Origin: Rhodovarius lipocyclicus
GTDB lineage: Bacteria > Pseudomonadota > Alphaproteobacteria > Acetobacterales > Acetobacteraceae
Assembly (NCBI RefSeq): GCF_009900765.1
Contig: NZ_JAAABL010000001.1
Span: 124,001-188,000 of the forward strand
Reading direction: 5' to 3'
DNA length: 64,000 nt
This document shows, one piece after another, positions 8,037 through 15,258 of the stretch (position 1 is its first letter; the number at the start of each line of letters is the position of its first letter). Under the pieces are notes generated by a model. That model made no database searches. It had not been told where the DNA came from and saw nothing but the letters and a program-made list of their open reading frames with translations. The translations under genes and the position numbers were made by a program.

Positions 8037-8231
8037 TTAAGCCCTCAAGCGATGCTCCGCCGCCGGCACTCCGCCAGCCGAAGCCGGCAACTGGTTGGGT
8101 TCGGCTGCCGTAGCTGCCTCCAGCATCACGACGATCTCACTGTTGACGCTACGCCGGTTCGCAGCGGCAGAGCGGTCGATGGCGGCTTTCAGCGAGGTCG
8201 GCAAGCGGAGGGTGGTGGTTACGGTTTCCAT
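8037..8231 (-). CDS. Arc-type ribbon-helix-helix repressor
   Basis: A 64-aa Arc-like DNA-binding protein: TTLRLPTSLKAAIDRSAAANRRSVNSEIV fits the beta strand plus two helices of the RHH fold, including the SVNSEIV turn. It is transcribed toward the Bro-N gene and away from a second RHH gene at 8339. By analogy with P22 it would repress the antirepressor transcript from the shared intergenic operators. Confidence 0.82.
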   Translation of the reverse strand: METVTTTLRLPTSLKAAIDRSAAANRRSVNSEIVVMLEAATAAEPNQLPASAGGVPAAEHRLRA

Positions 8232-8338
8232 GGGCCTTTCCGATTTTCATGGCGCCATGGTGACGCCACGAAATCCGAATAGACGTGACGCCATTATGGC
8301 GTCAAGACATTTCGTCGCGGCGGCGCTACGATAGCGCC
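8232..8338. promoter_or_regulatory. Divergent operator region between the two RHH genes
   Basis: The 107 bp contain a perfect 19-bp palindrome TGACGCCATTATGGCGTCA (8286-8304), a 12-bp palindrome CATGGCGCCATG (8248-8259) and a further half site TGACGCCA (8261-8268). All share the core GGCG/CGCC next to AT, as expected for several binding sites of one RHH dimer. Promoter hexamers are not clear. Function is inferred from symmetry and from position between two divergent repressor genes. Confidence 0.65.
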
Positions 8339-8617
8339 ATGGCAGACGATGATGAGATGGTTCGGTTTAGCCAACGGCTTCCGAAAAAGCTGTATGAGCA
8401 GCTGACAGCCGCGGCCAAGGAGTCGGGTCGCAGCATCAATGGTGAAGTCGTGGCGCGCCTTGAAGGCTCGTTCGACGACACCAAAGAGCGGCTACTTAGG
8501 CTGGAAAGTGTGGTGTTTGATGAGACCTACAAGGGCGGCCTTAAAGGCCTGGTCGACCATGTCTTTGACGAGTTGATAAAGCTGGAAGACCGTGTCGCGC
8601 GCATTTCGGATCGGTGA
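8339..8617 (+). CDS. Mnt/Arc-type ribbon-helix-helix regulator with C-terminal helix
   Basis: A 92-aa protein: FSQRLPKKLYEQLTAAAKESGRSINGEVV is a canonical Arc/Mnt RHH, followed by a helical tail (residues 45-92) that may drive tetramer formation, as in Mnt. ATG 8339 is chosen because the MVRFSQRLP strand begins shortly after it; the upstream frame runs through the operators. Divergent to the Arc-like gene, it takes the place of mnt in a P22-type immI switch. Confidence 0.8.
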   Translation: MADDDEMVRFSQRLPKKLYEQLTAAAKESGRSINGEVVARLEGSFDDTKERLLRLESVVFDETYKGGLKGLVDHVFDELIKLEDRVARISDR

Positions 8618-8727
8618 AGCCGAGCTGGCCAAGTCGCCGAAGAAGAAGTCATAGCTGCACCTCAAATGGGTGATGCATCCTCGCAACGATTCCCTTCACT
8701 CTCCTGTGACGTGAGTTGGAGGCAAAC

Positions 8728-9573
8728 ATGGATTCGTTCGTTGCTCTGGATGTCGAAACCGCGAACGAGAGCGTCAGCAGCATTTGCGCCATCGGCGTAG
8801 CGCTGTTTGATGGCGGCGTCCTGACTGACCAGCATTATACGTTAGTCGATCCAGGCCCTGACGCGTCCTTCACCAACTCCTGGCTTCACAGCATCACCGA
8901 GACCGATGTGCTAGGCGCCCCCTCATTCGAGGACGCCATGGAAGATGTGCTCGCCTTCATTGCCGGAAGGCCCGTCGTGACACACTCCGGCTTCGACCGT
9001 TCCGCAATCGACGCCGCGTGTTTCGAACTCGGGCGGGAAATGCCCCAGCTTGAATGGCTCGACACCGTGCTTATCGGGCGCCGCGCCTGGCCAGAACTTC
9101 GCGGCGGCATCGGCCACGGACTTCGGCCTCTCTGCTCCTTCCTTGGGATAGACCAGGGAGAGCACCATCACGCCCTCCAGGACGCCATAGCGTGCGGGCA
9201 CATCCTGACCGCCGCGTCTTTGCATCTTGGCCTAGGCTTGGCCGAGTTGGCCGAACTAGCGCGGCAACCGATCACGCCCCAGGTCAAGCTGAAGAAGATC
9301 GCCGGATCGGGCGTTGGCCCCTTGGCCGCTCACTCCATTGTCTTCACAGGAGCATTAAGCCTGGCGCGGAAGCATGCCGCAGAGTTAGCGGCCAAGGCCG
9401 GCGCTACGGTTCTGCCAAATGTCGGTAAGAACGTGACGCTACTGGTCGTAGGGGAAGCCGATATAGCGGCCCCCAGTAGTTCGAAGCACCTGAAGGCCCT
9501 GGCAATGATTGCTGATGGGCATGGCCTTCGGATCATAGGCGAAGCTGAGTTCGTCGCGCTGTGTGGCGCCTGA
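8728..9573 (+). CDS. DnaQ-like 3'-5' exonuclease fused to BRCT domain
   Basis: A 281-aa protein. Residues 1-165 form a DEDDh exonuclease: ALDVET (Asp, Glu), a central THSGFDRSAID and HHALQDA with the His-x4-Asp motif. Residues about 195-281 form a BRCT domain (HSIVFTGALSLARK, AAKAGATVLPNVGKNVTLLVVGE, SSKHLKALAM). Similar fusions occur singly in many bacterial genomes and mobile elements and may trim DNA ends or act in repair or defence. The start was set at ATG 8728, preceded by GGAGG, instead of the upstream TTG. Plus-strand accessory gene opposing the tail operon. Confidence 0.82.
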   Translation: MDSFVALDVETANESVSSICAIGVALFDGGVLTDQHYTLVDPGPDASFTNSWLHSITETDVLGAPSFEDAMEDVLAFIAGRPVVTHSGFDRSAIDAACFELGREMPQLEWLDTVLIGRRAWPELRGGIGHGLRPLCSFLGIDQGEHHHALQDAIACGHILTAASLHLGLGLAELAELARQPITPQVKLKKIAGSGVGPLAAHSIVFTGALSLARKHAAELAAKAGATVLPNVGKNVTLLVVGEADIAAPSSSKHLKALAMIADGHGLRIIGEAEFVALCGA

Positions 9574-9619
9574 CAACGCCCCACGCCCCCCCCTTCGCCT
9601 ACCGCAAGCCTGAGATTGG

Positions 9620-10036
9620 TTAGCGCTTCAGGTATGCGGCCACGAGAGGGGCGGCCATGGCGGCAACCCCGATGCCGCCAGCGGCCCATTCCATCCCGAG
9701 TCCTGCGATGAACGTCGCACACACCAAGCCGGCGACAGGCACAATACTCGCTGCCCAGTGGGCAATGGTCCCTTCGCGAACAGCTTGGCGAACAGCGATT
9801 TCTTCCATCGTGCGCACGTGCTTTGTCTCGAACTCGGCCATCGCGACAACGCGTTCTGCCCCGTTGGGCACGACCTCATTCAGGCCACGCAGGATCTCCG
9901 GATGAGGGATTGGCCCTGAGTAGGCCATGTTCACCTGGGCTAGAACCTGCGGGCTCTTTTCTGGGACGTCTACCGTGTTGGCGCGAGAAGACGCGGCCGT
10001 CTTGCCGCGACGATCAGGATGCCTGGGCACGGACAC
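9620..10036 (-). CDS. DUF2335 two-TM membrane protein
   Basis: A 138-aa protein with the DUF2335 hallmarks: YSGPIPHPEILRGLNEVVPNGAERVVAMAEFE, then a charged helix, then two hydrophobic helices (about 92-114 and 118-136). Function of the family is unknown; members are frequent in prophages and other accessory DNA. The GTG start at 10036 overlaps the preceding gene by 23 bp; a start inside that gene is plausible but unproven. It may protect against superinfection (inference). Confidence 0.72.
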   Translation of the reverse strand: MSVPRHPDRRGKTAASSRANTVDVPEKSPQVLAQVNMAYSGPIPHPEILRGLNEVVPNGAERVVAMAEFETKHVRTMEEIAVRQAVREGTIAHWAASIVPVAGLVCATFIAGLGMEWAAGGIGVAAMAAPLVAAYLKR

Positions 10037-10241
10037 GCTTCACGGCGCCCATAAGCGACGCACCGACCCGCGTCCAACCGAGCTTTGATGGCATGCCCGA
10101 GGTCAGTACGTGAATGCGGTCAGACGAAGGCGCATAGACGTTCGCGAATGCGTTGATCCACGTCGTGGAACGATCGCGCACATGCAAGGATCCTTCTGCG
10201 TCATACACCGCAATCAGACGATCTTCAGGTCGGGCTTTCAT
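10014..10241 (-). CDS. Hypothetical small phage protein (75 aa)
   Basis: Basic soluble protein (RLIAVYDAEGSLHVRDRS, GWTRVGASLMGAVKRVRAQ) of unknown family. ATG 10241 is preferred because AAGG lies six bases upstream; the ATG at 10247 has no spacing to it. It overlaps the DUF2335 gene, suggesting co-translation. It heads the accessory island just after the DUF2163 tail gene. Confidence 0.6.
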   Translation of the reverse strand: MKARPEDRLIAVYDAEGSLHVRDRSTTWINAFANVYAPSSDRIHVLTSGMPSKLGWTRVGASLMGAVKRVRAQAS

Positions 10242-10308
10242 GGTCATCCTTCTCAGGAACGGACAATGGCCCCGCCGGTTGGAAATTACAACTTGTTGTA
10301 GGCTGACT
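10242..10308. promoter_or_regulatory. Gap with inverted repeat before accessory genes
   Basis: An inverted repeat TACAAC-TT-GTTGTA (10287-10300) lies about 50 bp upstream of the 75-aa gene and just beyond the end of the DUF2163 gene. It could be an operator for an accessory promoter. No clear -35/-10 pair was found. Confidence 0.3.
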
Positions 10309-10941
10309 TCACCCACCCCCGCTCTGCGCCCACTGCGAGATGCCCCCGCCGGCGATGTTCGCGTTGCTGGAACTGCCGCTGAACCCCTTGGCAGGCCATA
10401 CAATTTCCTTGGCGGCCGTGGCCGAGACGAACTGGAAGCCCAGGTCGCCCGGGAACTGCCGCTGCTGATCCTCATCCGTGTAGCGGCGCAGGCGCGGCCG
10501 GTCCCAGTCCGCCAGGCGGTTGGTCAGGGTGACCGACACCTGCGCCTCGGCCCCCAGCTTGATCGGCATCTGATCCATGCGCCCACGGAACATGACGATG
10601 GGGTCCGCGATCACCTGCCAGTCGTCATCGAACAACACCTCGTACACCGTGCCGGGCCGGCCCTGGTAATGCTCGCCCAGGGCGATGGCCACCGCATCGC
10701 GCGGCACGCCGGAGAGGGTGAGCGTCAGCCCGTAGCTGCGCAACTCCCCGCTTTCCTCCACGCCCGAGATGCCGCCGAGCATGCCGACGCCCGTGTACAG
10801 CTCTCCGCCGATGGTGATGTCGGCCGGGCTGCCGTTCAGCCGCACGAAGCCGGAGCCGAAGTCCAGCTCCACAGCGCAGGTGCGCCGGACCACCTCCGCC
10901 TGCACGGCGGCGGCGGCGGCACCGGAAAGGCCGCGCGTCAT
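10309..10941 (-). CDS. DUF2163 (Phage_BR0599-type) tail protein
   Basis: A 210-aa baseplate/tail-tip protein. CAVELDFGSGFVRLNGSPADITIGGELYTG and the central GGISGVEESGELRSYGLTLTLSGVP fit the beta-rich DUF2163 family, which in GTA and lambda-like clusters stands between the distal tail and NlpC/P60 proteins. The C-terminal YTDEDQQRQFPGDLGFQFV also matches. The start overlaps the upstream gene by 4 bp. Confidence 0.82.
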   Translation of the reverse strand: MTRGLSGAAAAAVQAEVVRRTCAVELDFGSGFVRLNGSPADITIGGELYTGVGMLGGISGVEESGELRSYGLTLTLSGVPRDAVAIALGEHYQGRPGTVYEVLFDDDWQVIADPIVMFRGRMDQMPIKLGAEAQVSVTLTNRLADWDRPRLRRYTDEDQQRQFPGDLGFQFVSATAAKEIVWPAKGFSGSSSNANIAGGGISQWAQSGGG

Positions 10942-11573
10942 ACCAACGCCTCCTCGATGTTGATCGTGAAATCGGCCACGCCGGCGGGCGAATGCGTCAC
11001 CACCACCTCATCCTCGCTCAGGCGGAAGATGCCGTGCGGCGTGCTGAAGTTGATGGCGGCACCATCGGCCGGGCTGCGGCGGATCGGCGGCCAGATGGGG
11101 GTGGAGCAAAGGCCAGAGCTATCGGCCGGCACCCCGCCCGGGTTGGTCACCATGTGCAGCTGCGGCCTGCCGGACGGGTCCAGCCAGGCCAGATAGTCGC
11201 CCGGCAGGAAGATGTCCTGCGCATAGGGCGTCCAGCCCTTCAGGTGGATCATGCTTCCGGTCTGGGCCGCGCCATCGATGGCGGCCGTGGTCGCCACCGA
11301 AAACTGCGCATTGCCTTGCAGCGCATGCCCGGGCGGCCCCCAGCGGAAGCGCCCTGCCCGGCCGCCCAGGCGCGCCAGGAATGCCTCCAGGGTCCGCGCC
11401 TCTGTCCCTGCGAGGCGATAGGTGAGAACGGCCTTCCAGCGCCCGCCTGGCAGCTCCAGCGTCTGCTCCGTGCCATCGAACGGGCTCCGGCCACCGGACT
11501 GCGTGTTGGCCAGGGGCGTCAGCTGCATCTGGCCGGGCCCGATGATGCTGGTCGGGAAATCCAGGATGCTCAT
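10938..11573 (-). CDS. Distal tail / minor tail protein
   Basis: A 211-aa beta-rich protein (GRWKAVLTYRLAGTEARTLEAFLARLGGRAGRFRW; YLAWLDPSGRPQLHMVT). Its place right after the tape measure and before DUF2163 is that of distal tail proteins, which cap the tail tube and hold the tip. The exact family is uncertain: it occupies the DUF2460 slot of GTA clusters but does not clearly match that family. Overlaps the tape-measure stop by 4 bp. Confidence 0.65.
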   Translation of the reverse strand: MSILDFPTSIIGPGQMQLTPLANTQSGGRSPFDGTEQTLELPGGRWKAVLTYRLAGTEARTLEAFLARLGGRAGRFRWGPPGHALQGNAQFSVATTAAIDGAAQTGSMIHLKGWTPYAQDIFLPGDYLAWLDPSGRPQLHMVTNPGGVPADSSGLCSTPIWPPIRRSPADGAAINFSTPHGIFRLSEDEVVVTHSPAGVADFTINIEEALV

Positions 11574-14290
11574 GCGCGGCGGCCCACGGTTTGCGCGGCG
11601 CGGCCACCGCGGCTGATCTCGCCCATGGTGTAGGCGTGGCTGGCCTTGACGATGCCGGGCGCCGCGGCGCCGAGCTGCTGGCTGACCTGCTGGGCCACCA
11701 GCTGTGCCAGCGCCTCCCGATCCTGCGGCGAACCCGCGTCACCCGAGAAGTTGATGCCGACCGACACGCTGTGCCCGGCCGGGCCGAGGGCCGCCATCTG
11801 CGCTGGCGTAAACACGCCCTCGCCACGCTGAAGGATGGCCGGCATTTCGTCGGGCATCAGGCCGGCATGGTGGCGCGGCGCGGCAGCGAAGATGTTGCCC
11901 GGCACCATCCGCATGAAGGTCGCGGTATCGCCGCCGATGATGCCGCCGCTGTGGAAGCCAGGGCCATACATGCCCGGGGCCGCGCTGGCGAAGGCCGACG
12001 CATAGCTGCTGGCATCGTAACCGCCGCCTATGCCGGTGTTGCCCAGAAGGCGCCCCACCACGCCGCCCACACTGGATAGCGTGGGGTCATTGCCGCCAAA
12101 AAGGGCGTTCTTCAGCGGGTTCAGCACCGCCAGCCGGATGAAGGCCTGCATCAGCTCAGAAGCGACGGCGTTGCCAATGTTGGCCAGGTCCTTCAACTCC
12201 ATCTTGCCCTGCGTCATGGCAGTGGTGATGGCCGAACCGATACGGTCGAAGGCCTGTTCCCCGATGCGCCCTAGCTCGGTGTAGCTGGCCTGCATCTGGT
12301 CGATCTCGATGCCGCGCTGGGCCAGCTCCCGCGCCTGGCGGATCTGGTCCTGCACGTTGTCATTCGCCGGCGCGCCCAGCAGCAGGCCATTGCGCTGCCG
12401 CACCTGTGCCTCGGCCTGGAGCATCGCGCGATCGGCGGCGGACATACCGATCATCTGCTCGCGCAGCCCGACAGCTTGGGCGTCGAAGCTCTGCTGCTGA
12501 ATTGCCTGACGGGTCTGCCGAACCTGCTGCGAGATGACGTTGAACGCCCGATCATCGCTCGGCGACATGGACAGCAGCCCGGTGCCAGCATCCCGGCGAA
12601 GCTCCGCATAGGCGTCGCGCATGTCCTGCACGGCGCGCGTTGTGGACCGGAAACCTTCCTCCAGCAGGCGCAGCTCCTCGCGCCGCTGGTCGGCTTCCTG
12701 AAAGCGCCCCCGCATCGCCTCCCGGAAGCGGTTCACCTCGGCTGCGGCGGAATCCCCCGTGGTCCCCTGCTGCTCCTGCTGGCGTCGGAAGTCTGCCACA
12801 GCACGGTCCGTCTGCTCCTCCACCCCGATAGCGCGGCGCTCCCGCCGCAGAGACCCTTCGCCCCCTCGCGCAGCTGCGACAAGGCGGTCCAGGTTCGCGA
12901 TCTCCCGCGCCGCGTCACCGGAGACGCGGATCTCGAAATTCAGCATCTCGCGCAGCTGCCGGGCCTGCCGAGCCGCCTGCACGAACGAATTGGCGAGGGT
13001 GTCGATGCCCACGCCGGCGGCGCGCGCCCTTTGATCGACCTGGGCGGTGTCCTGCTCCAGCTGCCGGGCTTGGCTCATCAGGTCCACCATGGCGGAGCCC
13101 TGCCGGCGAATCGCAGAGCTCACCGCGTCGCTGTCCGTTGAGAGGGCGCGCAGCTGCTCCCACAGGCCGCCTATGGCATCACGGGAGACATTCCCGCTTT
13201 CGCGGAAACTCTCGATGGCGCTGGCGATGTCGCGCAGGCGCTGGACATCGCTGTTGTTCATGAGGAGTGACCGCTCTTCAGACCCTTCCGGATAGGCCGC
13301 GGCGGCGCGGTAGGCGTCCGCCATGCTCTCCTGAGCGGAGACGGAGACGCCTCGCAGGTTGCCCAGCACGCTGCGCTCGAGGGCCGCCCGGCGGCTCTCG
13401 ACCGCACGCCGGTCCCGGGAGATGCTTTCGATCTCCATCTCCTGCCGTGCCGCGCTCATACTGCGGAACTGGTCCGTCAGGTCACGAACGGCCCGGCTTT
13501 CATCGGCCAGGCCCTCGCGGTACTGGCGCGCCTCATCCAGCGCGGTGCGGTAGTTCTCCCGCATGCGCTCCATGGCCGCATTCATGGCCGTGGCGCCGCT
13601 AACCGCACTAGCCAGCTGCACAGCCAGCACGCCGAGCGTCAGGCCCGCCGCCGCCACGACGCCGCCCGGGCGGAAGATGCTCAGCAGTTGCGCCCCCTGC
13701 TGCGACAGGGCCACCAGGGGGCTCTGCCCGCCGCTGACCTGCACGGCGAAGTCCTGCACCTGGTAGCCGGCCTGGCCGAGCATGTAGGAGCGATTGCTGC
13801 TGGCCGCCGTCGTCTGCGCCATGCCCACAGCCTGCGAGGCATAGTTGTGTCGCTGTGCGGCAACGGTGGTGCGGTCGATCTGATCTGCGAGCTGGGAATA
13901 GCCGGTGCGGGCCAACACCAGGGCCTGCTGCTGCGTAGAGAGCGAACGCACCGTCGCCAGCACCGAGTTGTCGCGAGCCTGAGACAGGCGCTGCAGGTGG
14001 TCCGTCAGGCGCTGCTGCTCGACACCCTCGACGGCCGCCGCACGCGTCGCGCGCTCCGTCATGTCCGTGTAGCGCGACGATGCCCGCTCGACGGATTGAA
14101 TCGCCTTCTCGACCGGATCGAGCGCGGCGGCCATCTGCGAGAAACTGCGCTGGCCGCGGCCGACCTTCTTGTCCAGCTCCTCAATGGTCGCGCCCAGTGC
14201 CACGGCGTCGTCAGCCATGGCCTTGAGCGCGGGCGAGGCCTGGTTGTTCACCGTCGCCGTGTAGACGGCCTGGCTGATCTGCTCGGACAT
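11570..14290 (-). CDS. Tape measure protein
   Basis: A 906-aa largely helical protein that sets tail length and passes into the host with the DNA. A coiled N-terminal part is followed by the recognisable segment YQVQDFAVQVSGGQSPLVALSQQG (about 175-198) and a hydrophobic helix (about 205-235), then long heptad-rich stretches to about 680. The Gly-rich C-terminus (FHSGGIIGGDTATFMRMVPG; LQRGEGVFTPAQMAALG) is typical of lambda-type tape measures. Going by about 0.15 nm per residue, the tail would be around 135 nm (inference). Confidence 0.92.
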   Translation of the reverse strand: MSEQISQAVYTATVNNQASPALKAMADDAVALGATIEELDKKVGRGQRSFSQMAAALDPVEKAIQSVERASSRYTDMTERATRAAAVEGVEQQRLTDHLQRLSQARDNSVLATVRSLSTQQQALVLARTGYSQLADQIDRTTVAAQRHNYASQAVGMAQTTAASSNRSYMLGQAGYQVQDFAVQVSGGQSPLVALSQQGAQLLSIFRPGGVVAAAGLTLGVLAVQLASAVSGATAMNAAMERMRENYRTALDEARQYREGLADESRAVRDLTDQFRSMSAARQEMEIESISRDRRAVESRRAALERSVLGNLRGVSVSAQESMADAYRAAAAYPEGSEERSLLMNNSDVQRLRDIASAIESFRESGNVSRDAIGGLWEQLRALSTDSDAVSSAIRRQGSAMVDLMSQARQLEQDTAQVDQRARAAGVGIDTLANSFVQAARQARQLREMLNFEIRVSGDAAREIANLDRLVAAARGGEGSLRRERRAIGVEEQTDRAVADFRRQQEQQGTTGDSAAAEVNRFREAMRGRFQEADQRREELRLLEEGFRSTTRAVQDMRDAYAELRRDAGTGLLSMSPSDDRAFNVISQQVRQTRQAIQQQSFDAQAVGLREQMIGMSAADRAMLQAEAQVRQRNGLLLGAPANDNVQDQIRQARELAQRGIEIDQMQASYTELGRIGEQAFDRIGSAITTAMTQGKMELKDLANIGNAVASELMQAFIRLAVLNPLKNALFGGNDPTLSSVGGVVGRLLGNTGIGGGYDASSYASAFASAAPGMYGPGFHSGGIIGGDTATFMRMVPGNIFAAAPRHHAGLMPDEMPAILQRGEGVFTPAQMAALGPAGHSVSVGINFSGDAGSPQDREALAQLVAQQVSQQLGAAAPGIVKASHAYTMGEISRGGRAAQTVGRRA

Positions 14291-14311
14291 TGCTCTCGCT
14301 TCTGGGTAGGC

Positions 14312-14953
14312 CTATCGCGGCAAGGCGATGACGAGGGTGGGGTACTGGAGGAGGCGGCTGAACTCGTCGCGCTGCTCCAGCGAGTGCCGCGTGGTGAACT
14401 CGCGCCAAGCTTCCAGGCTGGGAAAACGACGCTTCACGGCCCGGGCAGTGTCGGCCAGCATGCCGGGCGGCCTATTGAACCTCAGCGTCCGATCCCCGAT
14501 GAGCTGCACATCCGCCTTCCGCGCATAGGGAAGCGGGCTGAAGATGCGCGCCGCCACGGCGTCGGAGCTGACCGCGGTGGGCGAGAAGTCCTTCACAGTG
14601 AACATGCGGCCGTTGCCGGCGCCGCCCCGTCGCTCGAAAGAGACGCGCCAGGACACCGAAAGCCGACCGCTGCGCTGCGGCGCGCGGTCCTCCAAGTATT
14701 CGAGGGCGAAGGCGACCGCGGGGCCGAGAACCTGCGCGTTGTAGACGATGGCCCGGCCGGGCTGGACCGTCTCCTCCAGCGCGCCCATCACGCCGTTGAC
14801 CTGCGTGGTGTAGCGCCGGGAGAAGCGGCCCTGCGCGATGAGCTGGTCGCGATCCTGGCGCGCGAAGGCCGCCAGCGAGCGTTGAATGTCGGACCACATC
14901 ACTTCCGGGCTGAAAGCGCGGGTGATGGCGCGCTCGAAACGGGCACCGGACAT
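14312..14953 (-). CDS. Putative minor tail protein
   Basis: A 213-aa protein of unknown family between the tail chaperones and the tape measure. It contains EYLEDRAPQRSGRLSVSWRVSF, similar in flavour to tail-completion proteins, and the C-terminal LEAWREFTTRHS. The start ATG 14953 lies 11 bases after the repeated 15-bp element. A structural role is inferred from position only. Confidence 0.5.
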   Translation of the reverse strand: MSGARFERAITRAFSPEVMWSDIQRSLAAFARQDRDQLIAQGRFSRRYTTQVNGVMGALEETVQPGRAIVYNAQVLGPAVAFALEYLEDRAPQRSGRLSVSWRVSFERRGGAGNGRMFTVKDFSPTAVSSDAVAARIFSPLPYARKADVQLIGDRTLRFNRPPGMLADTARAVKRRFPSLEAWREFTTRHSLEQRDEFSRLLQYPTLVIALPR

Positions 14954-14964
14954 TGCGTGTCATC

Positions 14965-14979
14965 CATTTTGATGATGCG
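14965..14979. repeat. Repeated 15-bp element, copy 2 of 2
   Basis: Same CATTTTGATGATGCG as 6535-6549, again 11 bases from a minus-strand tail-gene start and upstream of a plus-strand small accessory gene (15030). Matching bases extend a little beyond the 15-mer (CA at the outer side). Confidence 0.5.
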
Positions 14980-15029
14980 CAGCACGATGGCTGCCGACTA
15001 CGGTCATCCCGGCAAGGAGGGCCGCGCGA

Positions 15030-15182
15030 ATGTTCTGGATTGTACTGTGGTTGGTCATGGCGACCATCGTTGCCATCATTGCGAATTCTAAAGGCGAGAG
15101 TGCTGTGGCGTGGTGGTTCTACGGCTTCATGATCTGGCCGATCGCACTGGTGCACATTCTCGTAAAGGAGACAGAGCGCTGA
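15030..15182 (+). CDS. Small membrane protein (50 aa), probable accessory gene
   Basis: Starts MFWIVLWLVMATIVAIIANS, a transmembrane helix, followed by SAVAWWFYGFMIWPIALVHIL, a second helix, and a short charged tail. AAGGAGG lies 9 bases before the ATG, a strong ribosome site. It runs against the tail operon, between the chaperone and minor tail genes, so it is likely expressed in the lysogen. Tiny two-helix membrane proteins of prophages often exclude other phages; this role is inference. Confidence 0.68.
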   Translation: MFWIVLWLVMATIVAIIANSKGESAVAWWFYGFMIWPIALVHILVKETER

Positions 15183-15258
15183 CGCTGCGCTCGATGCAGT
15201 AGAGCGAAGCCATTCGCCGCCCGATCGGGATGGATCTGGAAGTAGCGAAGAAGGCCAG

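Noticed and set aside
13688-15091. 467-codon plus-strand frame opposite the tape measure
   Set aside because: Shadow of the tape-measure gene; no family-like sequence.
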